NCBI GenBank assembly: GCA_964392365.1
Contig: CAYMPH010000005.1
Location: 186,001 to 250,000, forward strand
Direction of reading: 5' to 3'
Source: CAYMPH01 sp964392365
Lineage (GTDB): Bacteria; Spirochaetota; UBA4802; UBA5550
DNA length: 64,000 nucleotides
How positions within the stretch are numbered: position 1 is the first letter of the stretch; each line of letters opens with the position of its first letter. The notes beneath the pieces are model-generated. The model searched no databases. It had not been told where the DNA came from and saw only the letters and a list, made by a program, of their open reading frames with translations. Positions 27,126 to 35,974 of the stretch are shown in pieces. A program made the translations under genes and the position numbers.

Positions 27126-28421
27126 TTAAAGTTTTCTGTTATCTATTACCCGCACTGCCTTGCCTGTGCTTGGAGGCAGAGAACCCTGCTCAACAAGCTC
27201 TATGCGTGCTGTTATTATTATTATTGCCCTTAGTTCATTTACAATTTTATCTTTTATTGCCTTCAGCTGTTTCATATCTCCCGAGAACATTTTGGAATAA
27301 AGCTCAACCTTGACATGAAGCTTATCCAGATTATTTTCCCTTTCAAGATTTATCTGGTAGTTGTTTCCAACCTCAGGAATGTTCATTAGAACAGATTCTA
27401 TCTGCGAAGGGAATATATTCACCCCGCCGATAATAAACATATCATCAGTGCGTCCCTTGATTCTTTCTATTCTGCGGTGTGTTCTTCCGCATTCGCACTG
27501 TTCCGGAATAATTCTTGTAAGATCACGGGTTCTGTACCGGATTATGGGCAGCGCTTCCCTGTTTATATGAGTAAGCACGAGTTCACCCTCTTCTCCATCC
27601 GGGAGAGGCTCGCCTGTTTGCGGATTGATAGTTTCAGGAATATAGTAATCTTCCCATAGATGCATTCCGTTTTTATGAACACACTCAAAAGCAACTCCAG
27701 GGCCGTTCATTTCAGAAAGACCGTATGAATTATACGCATCCAATCCCCACTGCTCTTCAATTTTAAGCTTAGTTGATTCTGAATATGGCTCGGCTCCAAG
27801 ATATGCTTTCTTAACTGTCAGATTATGAGGATTCAACCCGCCTTCCTGAATGACCTCAACAAGATGAAGAGCGTAACTCGGTGTAATGTGTATAACTGTT
27901 GTAAAAAAATCCTGCATCAGATCTATCTGTCTCAAGCTGTTTCCTGATGATGACGGAATTACAAGACAACCGAGTCGTTCTGCGCCATAATGAAGACCAA
28001 GACCACCTGTGAATAAACCGTAACCCATCATATTCTGGAATACATCATTTTTAGTTGTGCCTGTTGCCATCATGCTTCTTGCAACCTGATCAGCCCAGGC
28101 AGAAATATCTTTTGCAGTATAGAATATTACAGTGGCTTTTCCTGTTGTTCCTGAAGATGCATGCATGCGCACTATTTCGCTTTTTTCAACAGAAACCATC
28201 CCATCCGGATAACTGAGTCTTAAATCATTTTTAGAAGTAAACGGAAGATCTTTTAAATGGTCAAGGCTCGTAATTTTTGAAACATCAACTCCCTGCTCTT
28301 TCCAGATTTTTTTGTAATATGGAGTTCCCGATGCAAGATCCAGGCTTTTCTTCAGTTTATTCAGCTGAATATCTCTTATTGTTTTTCTATCCGCAGTTTC
28401 AATTTCTTTATCCCAGTACAT
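27126..28421 (-). CDS. paaK: Phenylacetate-CoA ligase
   Basis: 431 aa adenylate-forming ligase that activates phenylacetate (or another aryl acetate) to its CoA ester with ATP. N-terminus RDIQLNKLKKSLDLASGTPYY. The AMP-binding P-loop is MHASSGTTGKATVIFYT. Further family features are SYGLSEMNGPGVAFEC, LVLTHINREALPIIRYRTRDL and the GRTDDMFIIGGVNIFPSQIE hinge. AAGGATTC precedes the ATG. It is paired with the tandem-ACT gene. In anaerobes this pair usually handles aryl acetates formed from Phe, Tyr or Trp by 2-oxoacid oxidoreductases, but none is visible here. Confidence 0.93.
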   Translation of the reverse strand: MYWDKEIETADRKTIRDIQLNKLKKSLDLASGTPYYKKIWKEQGVDVSKITSLDHLKDLPFTSKNDLRLSYPDGMVSVEKSEIVRMHASSGTTGKATVIFYTAKDISAWADQVARSMMATGTTKNDVFQNMMGYGLFTGGLGLHYGAERLGCLVIPSSSGNSLRQIDLMQDFFTTVIHITPSYALHLVEVIQEGGLNPHNLTVKKAYLGAEPYSESTKLKIEEQWGLDAYNSYGLSEMNGPGVAFECVHKNGMHLWEDYYIPETINPQTGEPLPDGEEGELVLTHINREALPIIRYRTRDLTRIIPEQCECGRTHRRIERIKGRTDDMFIIGGVNIFPSQIESVLMNIPEVGNNYQINLERENNLDKLHVKVELYSKMFSGDMKQLKAIKDKIVNELRAIIIITARIELVEQGSLPPSTGKAVRVIDNRKL

Positions 28422-28518
28422 AATGAATCCTTATATATTAATATCAATCTAAATGACTGTGCTTATAGAATAATTTTATTTAAAAACATTTTCCATATGT
28501 CAATGAATTATTTTTTAT

Positions 28519-30099
28519 TCACAGAGATACATTATTAACCATATCGTGAATAACCCCGATTTTTTTTCTATACTCAAGCTTGTTGATTGCATCAACAAAT
28601 GAAAGAATTCCGGCTACAGAAATATCCAGATTAACTCCGGTTCCGAAAACCTTGAGCTCTATTCCGTTAAATTCCTCAACAACAGTTACTGAAACTTCAG
28701 AAAGTGCGTCCGATCCGCCTGTGATTGCTACAAGATTGAATGACTTGATATACGCAGTTGACCCGGTGATTTTTTTAATCGCGTTCACTCCTGCATCAAC
28801 ACCGCCGTTTCCATGCGCAACTTCAAAAATTTCCTTTTTATTTTCATCGTGATCAAGGATAGTCACCATTGTCATTGGAGGCGAATACATACCTGTTGAA
28901 ATCTGTATATTTACAACCTTGTATCTTCTTTTAACTTCTTCCTTATACATCGATTCTCCGATTAACGCAATCAGATCCTCATCGTGCACCTGCTTTTTCC
29001 TGTCTGCAAGTTCCTTGAAATATTTAAAAAAACGGTCCAGCTCCTGTTCAGCCAGATTAAATCCGAGAATTTTGAGCCTTTCAACAACAGCATGGCGTCC
29101 TGAATGTTTTCCAAGAATAATCTTTGATTTTGTTATTCCAACATCTTCCGGTTTCATGATTTCATAAGTGTTTGAATGCTTCAACACCCCATCCTGATGA
29201 ATTCCGGATTCGTGAGCAAAGGCGTTATCTCCGACAATCGCCTTATTCGGCTGAACTGATACACCTGTTATATTTGTTAAAAGTTTGCTAATTCCGATTA
29301 TCTGCTTTGTATTGATCGATGATGTTATATTGAAAATATCACTTCTCGTTTTTATTGCCATTACAATCTCTTCCATAGCAGTGTTGCCTGCCCTTTCTCC
29401 TATACCGTTAATTGTGCATTCAACCTGACGCGCTCCTGCTTCAACAGCAGCAAGAGAATTCGCAACAGCAAGACCAAGGTCATTGTGGCAGTGAACCGAA
29501 ATAACAGCGTCATTTATATTTTTTACATTATCAAACAGATACCTGATAATTTTACTGAATTCCGAAGGGATCGTGTAACCCACTGTATCCGGAATATTCA
29601 CAGTTGTAGCGCCTGCTGATATTACCTCCTCCACCATTTTCGCGAGATACGCAAGATCGCTTCTCGTGGCATCCATGGCTGAAAATTCAATATTATCAAA
29701 ATAAGATTTTGCTTTTTTTACAGCTTCAATTGCAAGTTCAAGGGTCTCTTCCCTTGTTTTCTTGAACTGGTGTATAATATGAATATCCGAGCTAGATATG
29801 AACGTATGTATTCTCGGATTTTCTGCCGGCTCAAGTGCTTTAGCTGCTGATTCAATATCCTTCATTACGGCTCTGGCAAGCCCCGCAACCTGAACGCCTT
29901 TAACTTTTTTTGCAATTTTATTAACTGCTTCAAAATCGCCGTCGGATATAACAGGAAAACCCGCTTCAATCGTATCAACACCGAGCCTTACGAGCTGTTC
30001 TGCGAAAATGAGTTTCTCTTCTATATTCATACTGAATCCGGGGGACTGCTCTCCGTCCCGGAGTGTTGTGTCAAAAATAAAAATTCTGTCCTTTTTCAT
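28519..30099 (-). CDS. leuA: 2-isopropylmalate synthase
   Basis: 526 aa, which condenses acetyl-CoA with 2-ketoisovalerate as the first committed step to leucine. The HMGL-like TIM barrel has TTLRDGEQSPGFSMN (metal Asp, catalytic Arg), VHCHNDLGLAVANSL (metal HxH) and GERAGNTAMEEIVMA. The C-terminal LeuA dimer/allosteric domain spans ~390-515. GGAGATCAG precedes the ATG. The 200-bp leader codes for a leucine-rich peptide followed by a terminator, so expression is probably set by transcription attenuation. Homocitrate or citramalate synthase are less likely given the leucine leader. Confidence 0.94.
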   Translation of the reverse strand: MKKDRIFIFDTTLRDGEQSPGFSMNIEEKLIFAEQLVRLGVDTIEAGFPVISDGDFEAVNKIAKKVKGVQVAGLARAVMKDIESAAKALEPAENPRIHTFISSSDIHIIHQFKKTREETLELAIEAVKKAKSYFDNIEFSAMDATRSDLAYLAKMVEEVISAGATTVNIPDTVGYTIPSEFSKIIRYLFDNVKNINDAVISVHCHNDLGLAVANSLAAVEAGARQVECTINGIGERAGNTAMEEIVMAIKTRSDIFNITSSINTKQIIGISKLLTNITGVSVQPNKAIVGDNAFAHESGIHQDGVLKHSNTYEIMKPEDVGITKSKIILGKHSGRHAVVERLKILGFNLAEQELDRFFKYFKELADRKKQVHDEDLIALIGESMYKEEVKRRYKVVNIQISTGMYSPPMTMVTILDHDENKKEIFEVAHGNGGVDAGVNAIKKITGSTAYIKSFNLVAITGGSDALSEVSVTVVEEFNGIELKVFGTGVNLDISVAGILSFVDAINKLEYRKKIGVIHDMVNNVSL

Positions 30100-30130
30100 A
30101 TCTGATCTCCATAATAAATAATATTGTTAT

Positions 30131-30165
30131 ACAATAAAAAAGGCCGTCATTTCGTGACGGCCTTT
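30131..30165 (-). terminator. leuA attenuator terminator
   Basis: A perfect 11-bp stem (plus-strand arms AAAGGCCGTCA / TGACGGCCTTT, loop TTTCG), followed on the minus strand by six T residues. It stands between the leader peptide and leuA. The loop and 5' arm include TCACGAAA (minus strand), complementary to TTTCGTGA at the leader-peptide stop codon, giving an alternative antiterminator pairing. Confidence 0.85.
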
Positions 30166-30192
30166 ATATTTTCATTTTATAAATTTAAGGCA

Positions 30193-30267
30193 TCACGAAA
30201 CATGACCTGCATTCTGCAGACCTGTTAAAAGGCCGAGTAGGAGCATATTCATGATGTAGTTTTTCAT
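30193..30267 (-). CDS. leuL: leu operon leader peptide
   Basis: A 24-codon ORF starting MKNYIMNMLLLGLLTGL and ending at TGA. Six of its residues are leucine (positions 9, 10, 11, 13, 14 and 17), encoded by mixed codons. It is followed by a pausing-type hairpin (CTGCAGAATGCAG, inside the ORF), an antiterminator segment that overlaps its stop codon, and a strong terminator before leuA. A ribosome stalled at the Leu run would leave the antiterminator segment free; one that reaches the stop would cover it. It is too short for ordinary gene callers. The ribosome-binding site is weak. Confidence 0.8.
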   Translation of the reverse strand: MKNYIMNMLLLGLLTGLQNAGHVS

Positions 30268-30303
30268 TGCTGCTTTTAAGCCATTCCTGTTATTTAATAA
30301 ATT

Positions 30304-30333
30304 TACATAAAATAACAGATACCATAATGTCAA
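30304..30333 (-). promoter_or_regulatory. Probable leuLA promoter
   Basis: Minus-strand TTGACA (30328-30333, perfect -35) and TATGTA (30304-30309, modest -10) separated by 18 bp. This would start the leader transcript about 30 bp before the leader-peptide ATG. Confidence 0.55.
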
Positions 30334-30600
30334 TAATATTTTGAAATATTATTATAATATCTTCAGTAATTACATAAAAATATAATAGAACACGGATGAC
30401 ACGGATTATTATGATGATCACGGATAAATAATAAAAAATTGAAAAAATCATATTTTATCCGTGTCATCCGTGTTCCATGCTTTTAAAAAATTCAAAAAAA
30501 ATAAATATAAATTCAACAATAAATATTTGACTGTTTTACCCATTGCAATATAATTATTTTTAATTTAATTATTTAAATTTAATTAATAAGGATAATCAAA
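30334..30600. other. Intergenic region between leuA leader and the DUF1295 gene
   Basis: The AT-rich region is dominated by the inverted repeat at 30388-30475. The remaining ~120 bp before the DUF1295 ATG is very AT-rich and probably holds its promoter; AAGGATAATCAAA precedes that ATG. No ORF is evident. Confidence 0.5.
30388..30475. repeat. Inverted repeat with 19-bp perfect arms
   Basis: Left arm GAACACGGATGACACGGAT (30388-30406) and right arm ATCCGTGTCATCCGTGTTC (30457-30475) are exact reverse complements around a 50-bp AT-rich centre. The arms are themselves built of repeated CACGGAT/ATCCGTG units, and the centre contains another ATCACGGATAAA. It looks like a mobile or interspersed intergenic element rather than a terminator for either neighbour. 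Confidence 0.7.
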
Positions 30601-31485
30601 ATGTCTGAGAAAAATATTTCACTTATAAAATCTTTCATTCTATGTTTTGCAGCTTATGCTGCAGCGGTAATTGCCGCATTTTTTATAGGAAGCATTGCTG
30701 AAACAGGCAGGACTTTATTTACTGCTGCAATTATGGACATTGCTGCAACAGCGATAATTTTTTATTTCAGCTTCTTTTTCAACAATTCCAGTTTTTATGA
30801 TCCGTACTGGAGCGCAGCACCTCCGGCTATTGTTTTATATTTTGCATCATCACAGATTATACATGGAACATTAAGCGCAAGGGCTGTTATAGTGATAGTT
30901 CTTGTTTTTGCATGGGCAATCAGGCTTACATGGAACTGGGCAAGCCAGTGGCAGGGATTCACGCATGAAGACTGGCGTTATGCTGATATCAGGAAAAAAA
31001 ATCCGACAACATACTGGATCACAAGCTTCCTGGGATTTCACCTGATGCCGACAGTTCTTGTTTTTATTGCGTGCATTCCATTACTGCCTGCAGTAAGTTC
31101 CGGAAGTTCCTTGGGAATACTTGATCTCTTAGCAGTTATCATTACAGCCTCTGCAATTGCTGTTGAAGCATTATCAGATCTGCAGCTTAGAAAATTTCAG
31201 AAATCCCCGAGAAAACCTGAAGACATTATGGAAGATAAATTATGGAAATATTCCCGACATCCGAACTATTTCGGTGAAATTTCATTCTGGTGGGGAATTT
31301 TTATTTTTGGACTTGCTGCGGATTTCACATGGTGGTGGAGCATTATAGGTGCTGTTCTGATTACCGGGCTTTTTAATTTTATCAGCATCCCGCTGATTGA
31401 AGACAGAATGATTTTAAGAAGACCTTTGTTTAATGAAAGAATTAAAAAAGTTTCCGCAATAATCCCTATGCCCGTAAAAAAATAA
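30601..31485 (+). CDS. DUF1295 (steroid 5-alpha-reductase-like) membrane protein
   Basis: 294 aa polytopic inner-membrane protein with about seven or eight hydrophobic helices. The C-terminal signature resembles the steroid-5-alpha-reductase / ICMT-like family: KYSRHPNYFGEISFWWGIFI, preceded by WRYADIRKKNPTTYWITSF. These enzymes use NAD(P)H or SAM on lipid-like substrates; the actual reaction is not known for DUF1295. It is followed 14 bp later by a DUF6279-like lipoprotein in the same direction, so the two are probably one operon. Confidence 0.85.
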   Translation: MSEKNISLIKSFILCFAAYAAAVIAAFFIGSIAETGRTLFTAAIMDIAATAIIFYFSFFFNNSSFYDPYWSAAPPAIVLYFASSQIIHGTLSARAVIVIVLVFAWAIRLTWNWASQWQGFTHEDWRYADIRKKNPTTYWITSFLGFHLMPTVLVFIACIPLLPAVSSGSSLGILDLLAVIITASAIAVEALSDLQLRKFQKSPRKPEDIMEDKLWKYSRHPNYFGEISFWWGIFIFGLAADFTWWWSIIGAVLITGLFNFISIPLIEDRMILRRPLFNERIKKVSAIIPMPVKK

Positions 31486-31499
31486 AAAGGGGGATATTC

Positions 31500-32357
31500 A
31501 TGAAAAAGATTATTTCAATAATTTCAATTTTATTAATATCGGTTATGTTATCTTCATGTGGAAGAACAACAATAAAGATGGCATACAACAACATAGACAC
31601 AGTTATGCATTTTATGATTAACCGCTATTTAAAACTGGAAGCAGGTCAAAGTGAAGTATTAAAAAGCGTTATTGCAAAACACCTTTACTGGATAAGAAAA
31701 GAAGGATTTAAAAATTACATAAAGATTCTTTCTGATCTCAAACCTAAAATGTCCGGAAAAATTACTATAGCGGATGTTCTCTGGGCGGAAAAAAGTTTTG
31801 AAAAACATCAGGTGATTCTCTTTAAGAAAATTTATCCGGATATTATGGAGATGATATACTCTCTGGATAAAAAACAGATAGCAAATATTAAGATAAAAAT
31901 AGAAGAAAGAAGGAAAAAACAGGAAGAGGAATCATTAAAACCAAAGCAGGAGCAGCTTGAAAAATCCTTTGAGGGATTGATGAAAATGATGAATTATGTA
32001 TATGGCGATTTTTCAGACGAACAGAAAGATAAAATTAAAAAACTTGCGATGCAGCTGCCTGAAATTTCAGCAGAGAGCTCAAAATACAATAAAGAAAGAA
32101 TAGATAATTTTTTATATGTTCTGGAAAACCGTAAAAGCAACAAAGAAATTGAAGATCTCGTAAATAAATATTTCTTTTCATCAATAAATGACATGCCGGA
32201 ATATTACAGGAAAAAAGGCGAACTGTTAAAAACATCAACTGAAAAATTCATGATTACCCTGCACAATGATATTACAACCCAGGAACAGAAAAATAATGCT
32301 TCAGAGAAAATCGGCGAGGTTATAGAAGCTTTCAAGGAGCTTCAGGCTCAGCCATAA
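31500..32357 (+). CDS. Lipoprotein, DUF6279-like
   Basis: 285 aa. Lipoprotein signal with LLISVMLSSCGR; the acylated Cys is at residue 20. The mature part is helical and Lys/Glu-rich, with IKMAYNNIDTVMHFMINRYL next to the lipid anchor, then LEAGQSEVLKSVIAKHLYWIR, a pattern I associate with DUF6279 lipoproteins. GGGGGATATTC precedes the ATG. The convergent DUF1848 gene ends one base after its stop, with no room for a separate terminator. Function unknown. Confidence 0.75.
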   Translation: MKKIISIISILLISVMLSSCGRTTIKMAYNNIDTVMHFMINRYLKLEAGQSEVLKSVIAKHLYWIRKEGFKNYIKILSDLKPKMSGKITIADVLWAEKSFEKHQVILFKKIYPDIMEMIYSLDKKQIANIKIKIEERRKKQEEESLKPKQEQLEKSFEGLMKMMNYVYGDFSDEQKDKIKKLAMQLPEISAESSKYNKERIDNFLYVLENRKSNKEIEDLVNKYFFSSINDMPEYYRKKGELLKTSTEKFMITLHNDITTQEQKNNASEKIGEVIEAFKELQAQP

Positions 32358-32358
32358 T

Positions 32359-33279
32359 CTACTTCCTTGCGTAACACTGCGGACAATCATGTCCGCAGTG
32401 ATGCGACCAGGTTCCGTATTCAATATATCTTCCGATATCAACAGAACAGGTGCAGCCGCATCCGAATTTTTTTCTCTGACCTGAATCAGTTTTAACGCTT
32501 GCACCTGGTCCGAAAATTTCATTTAATCTTTTACCGTTTACACAGGATCCCGCTTCAGAAAGTCCCGCATCAGAAATAAATTTTTCACAGCAGGTTTTAA
32601 TTTTAACACCGTAAACAGCAGCAGCTTCATGAAATACCTGCATCATATTTCTAATTTCTGCTTTTCCGTCTTCTGTCCTGTCATCCGGATAAAAAAATTC
32701 CACACCGGATCGTTCGGCTCTTTTTTTTACTTTGCCGTAATAATCAATTACACTGAGAGATAAATCTGATAAACCGAGCTCTTTTAGCTTTTTAAATACA
32801 GGCTTCAATGAATCTGCAGAAAAATTATATTTCCATTCACTTTTACCTGAAAGTCTGTATTTCATAATGGGATCTGCAAAAACGGAAATTGTTTCAGGGC
32901 CATCCTGTTCGCAAAGTTTCTCAAGCTGCAATAGCTGTTCATCAACACATGGCGCTTTCGGTTTGCACACAGGATCATCCGGCAGAATTGTGAATCTGTA
33001 CCAGAATTTATATCCGTATCCTGCGATTTTTTTTCTTTCAGCAATCCATGAACCGAAATCCTGGCTCCAGAGTCCTATGCTGTGAATATCTTCCGGCTGA
33101 AACTCAAGACGCCACATTTTCTGCATCAGTCCCTGGGGATGGAATGCGCCATCCTTTAGGCCGGTAATTATTTCATCAGTATAAAATCTGGGCATATCAG
33201 TTCTTCTGCTTGCAATGAGCACAATTTTTTCAGATGAGTGCTTTTCAGCTATTTCACGGGCATTTTTAATAATCATCAT
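32359..33279 (-). CDS. DUF1848 family protein
   Basis: 306 aa. The start resembles DUF1848: KIVLIASRRTDMPRFYTDEI, then a region with GLWSQDFGSWI and FWYRFTIL. The C-terminus holds a Cys cluster (CGCTCSVDIGRYIEYGTW followed by HHCGHDCPQCYARK) that could bind an iron-sulfur cluster, as in related radical-SAM-like proteins. There is no classical CxxxCxxC near the N-terminus. Cytoplasmic, probably monocistronic. The reaction is unknown. The start could be either of two adjacent ATG codons. Confidence 0.8.
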   Translation of the reverse strand: MMIIKNAREIAEKHSSEKIVLIASRRTDMPRFYTDEIITGLKDGAFHPQGLMQKMWRLEFQPEDIHSIGLWSQDFGSWIAERKKIAGYGYKFWYRFTILPDDPVCKPKAPCVDEQLLQLEKLCEQDGPETISVFADPIMKYRLSGKSEWKYNFSADSLKPVFKKLKELGLSDLSLSVIDYYGKVKKRAERSGVEFFYPDDRTEDGKAEIRNMMQVFHEAAAVYGVKIKTCCEKFISDAGLSEAGSCVNGKRLNEIFGPGASVKTDSGQRKKFGCGCTCSVDIGRYIEYGTWSHHCGHDCPQCYARK

Positions 33280-33354
33280 ATCTCATTAAAAAAATTTATT
33301 GTTATGGGATGGAATTCATAAAAATATTTAAAAGAGGATTGCCTTATCAATTTT

Positions 33355-35523
33355 TTACAAATCAAAATCAATTATAAATTTTGTTCCTTTATTCCTTTCA
33401 ATCTTAACATTTCCTTTTATATCGCTCGTCAGCATACCAACAAGCTGAAGGCCAAAACCTTTTGAGTTCTCAATTGTAACATTTTCAGGAATTCCTATTC
33501 CGTTGTCTTCAATTATAAATTCAATATGGTTATCGTTTTTTTTTGCCGAGATAAAAATCAGTCCGCTTTCTTTTCCTGTAAAAGCATATTTCATAATATT
33601 TGAAAGCAGCTCATTGATAAGGATTCCAAGCGGAAAAATAACTTTTATTGTAAGAATAAAATCATCAATTTCCATTTTTAAAATCACTTTATCTTTATTG
33701 GGAAAATTTGAAGTGATTTCATTTATCAGAGCAGGAAAATACTGATTAGCAGACATTTCTTTAAAATCAGAGCTGCGGTATAATTTATCATACAGAATCA
33801 TCATGCTTCTAACTCTGTTTTCAGCTTCATTTATTGCAGAAACAGCTTCCGGATTTTTAAGAGTTTCCGCATGAAGCATGAGAATTCCAACAATTGTATT
33901 CATATTATTCTTGATCCGGTGATGAACCTCTTTTAGAAGATGTTCTTTTTCAAGAAGCAGAGAATTTACTTTTTCCTCAGCAAATTTACGGTCAATAACA
34001 ATTTGAATATTTGTCATAAATGATTCGACATTAAAAATATCGCTTTCATTATAATCGGCAAGCTTGTTTGCAACAGCTGCTACAGATACAATTTTCCCCT
34101 GTGAAAAAACCGGCAGCACCATAAGCCTGCTTAGAGGGACATGCCCTGACGGGTATCCTTTTTTTGCAGAATGATCAGCTGTATATTTATTTAATATAAA
34201 CGGTTTGCGCATTCGAACTGCTTCCGCCCATATTCCGGATTCGCTGATTTTATACTCCATCGGTTTATCCACCATGGAACAATCCTTCATAGCATCGCCA
34301 GACCATGAATAAATAGTCATTACTGATTCATCTTCATTTATAAATCCGTAAAAACCATATCTGCTTGAAGTCATTTTCACTATTTCTATAAGGATATAAT
34401 CGCAAATAGTTTTAATATCCGCTTCAGAAATTGAGGCTATATTCCAGAGAGACTTAAGCATATCACTGGATCTTTTTAATTCTATCTCAACCTTTTTAAG
34501 ATCAGTTACATCTCTTGCTGCAGCGAATAATCCTTCCACTGAACCGTCTTCATTTTTATATAGTGAGGCATTATACAGAACGTCTGTTATCTGGCCGTTG
34601 ATATTCCGGATTGAAAGAGGATAGTCCCTGACAAATCCTTTAACAAACGCCTCCCTGCAGCCTTCCCTTGCTTTTGCAGGATCAGTGAAACAATCTGAAA
34701 AATCGCTGCCGATTAATTTTTCACGTGAAATTCCAGTGGCCTTTTCAGACGCGGCATTTACATCAGTTATTTTCCCCGAAGAGCTGATCGTTACAAGAGG
34801 ATCCAGGCTTGCTTCAATCAGGTTGCGTGAATATCGTGAAAGTTTTTTCATAGCTTCTTCAACAAATTTACGCTCTGTGATATCAACATGTGTTCCTATA
34901 ATTCTCTGAGCCTGATTATTCCTGCCGCGCAGTATTTCACCGCGGGAAAGAACATGGATCCAATTCCCATCCTTGTGTTTCATCCTCAACTCAAGCTTAA
35001 GGGTTTTTCTTCTTCCCTTAATGAAATTCTGAGTCTCAGTTATCAGTTTCTTATGGTCTTCCGGATGAACAAACTTTTCCCATTCAGAAAGATTATTGGT
35101 GCTGTCATCTTCATCATATCCAAGCATTGATTTCCATCCATAAGAATAGAGAATCTTGTTGCTGTCTAAATCCCAATCCCACAATCCGTCTTTTGCTCCT
35201 CGAAGTGCAGTGATATAACGTTCCTCGCTTTTTTTAAGAATTTCATGGTCATCCCTGAAATCGCTGAACATGCGTGTCATTAATATAACACCTAGAAAAA
35301 ACAGAAGGGATATAACAAGAGTCAGTACTTCAGCAGTAGCAAGTTCACGGCCGGAACTAATAAACTGATCAAGCGTTGATGCGCGGCGTATAACAATCAG
35401 AAGAGACGACAGGGAAATCAGAAGCCATGGAAGCTTGCGCGGAGCCCGGCGCACCTCTACAAGGGCTATGACTGATGCCAGAGCCTGGAGAACTATTCCT
35501 AATATGTAAATTGTGGTGTTCAT
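33355..35523 (-). CDS. PAS/GAF sensor histidine kinase (HisKA_2 type)
   Basis: 722 aa from MNTTIYILG. The N-terminus has two to three membrane helices (to ~residue 95). Two PAS/PAC units follow (AKDGLWDWDLDSNKILYSYGW; LDPLVTISSSGKITDVNAAS), then a GAF domain (GFYGFINEDESVMTIYSWSG) and a HisKA_2 dimerisation region with the phospho-His in LLKEVHHRIKNNMNTIVGIL. The HATPase has NELLSNIMKYAF, EDNGIGIP and GFGLQLVGML. Kinases of this class usually phosphorylate stand-alone receivers. No response regulator is adjacent, so it is an orphan. The frame opens at 35583; neither start has a good ribosome-binding site. Confidence 0.88.
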   Translation of the reverse strand: MNTTIYILGIVLQALASVIALVEVRRAPRKLPWLLISLSSLLIVIRRASTLDQFISSGRELATAEVLTLVISLLFFLGVILMTRMFSDFRDDHEILKKSEERYITALRGAKDGLWDWDLDSNKILYSYGWKSMLGYDEDDSTNNLSEWEKFVHPEDHKKLITETQNFIKGRRKTLKLELRMKHKDGNWIHVLSRGEILRGRNNQAQRIIGTHVDITERKFVEEAMKKLSRYSRNLIEASLDPLVTISSSGKITDVNAASEKATGISREKLIGSDFSDCFTDPAKAREGCREAFVKGFVRDYPLSIRNINGQITDVLYNASLYKNEDGSVEGLFAAARDVTDLKKVEIELKRSSDMLKSLWNIASISEADIKTICDYILIEIVKMTSSRYGFYGFINEDESVMTIYSWSGDAMKDCSMVDKPMEYKISESGIWAEAVRMRKPFILNKYTADHSAKKGYPSGHVPLSRLMVLPVFSQGKIVSVAAVANKLADYNESDIFNVESFMTNIQIVIDRKFAEEKVNSLLLEKEHLLKEVHHRIKNNMNTIVGILMLHAETLKNPEAVSAINEAENRVRSMMILYDKLYRSSDFKEMSANQYFPALINEITSNFPNKDKVILKMEIDDFILTIKVIFPLGILINELLSNIMKYAFTGKESGLIFISAKKNDNHIEFIIEDNGIGIPENVTIENSKGFGLQLVGMLTSDIKGNVKIERNKGTKFIIDFDL

Positions 35524-35974
35524 TTCATATGAATTATTGATTAAATAAGATAATGAACTTCTAAACAATTCATATCTTATCATTATATTAATAGCAAGTT
35601 ATTTATTAATGCGGATTATTTCCGGAATCATAGAATAATTCTGTTTTGAGTTTGCATGTGGCTATTATGTCTTATCATTGAATAGTAATAATTCTGATGA
35701 TTCTTTGAATATGCATCAATATATGCTAATAAAATATTTCACAAATTTATTTTTTATAAATTTGTAACGGATACTTTAAAAACTTCTTGACAAAACATTT
35801 ATTATTGCATTATAGCCATTATACAAGGTCGAATAATACGCTATTAACAGATATATTTCATTCAAAAATTCATTTATTTTCTTATATTTTACATTCCAAG
35901 TCTTTTTGTTCATATAAAAGCAGTCTGTTCAGAAAATAGGCATTTTTAAAAAAAATAAATTTATCGAGTTATCC
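35524..35974. other. Divergent intergenic region upstream of the liv cluster
   Basis: 450 bp of AT-rich DNA between the orphan histidine kinase (minus) and livG (plus). A plus-strand promoter candidate is listed separately at 35787-35816, implying an untranslated leader of about 150 bp. I see no recognisable riboswitch fold and no leader ORF. Confidence 0.5.
35787..35816 (+). promoter_or_regulatory. Candidate promoter of the liv cluster
   Basis: A perfect TTGACA at 35787-35792 and TATAGC at 35811-35816, 18 bp apart, about 150 bp before livG. Confidence 0.5.
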
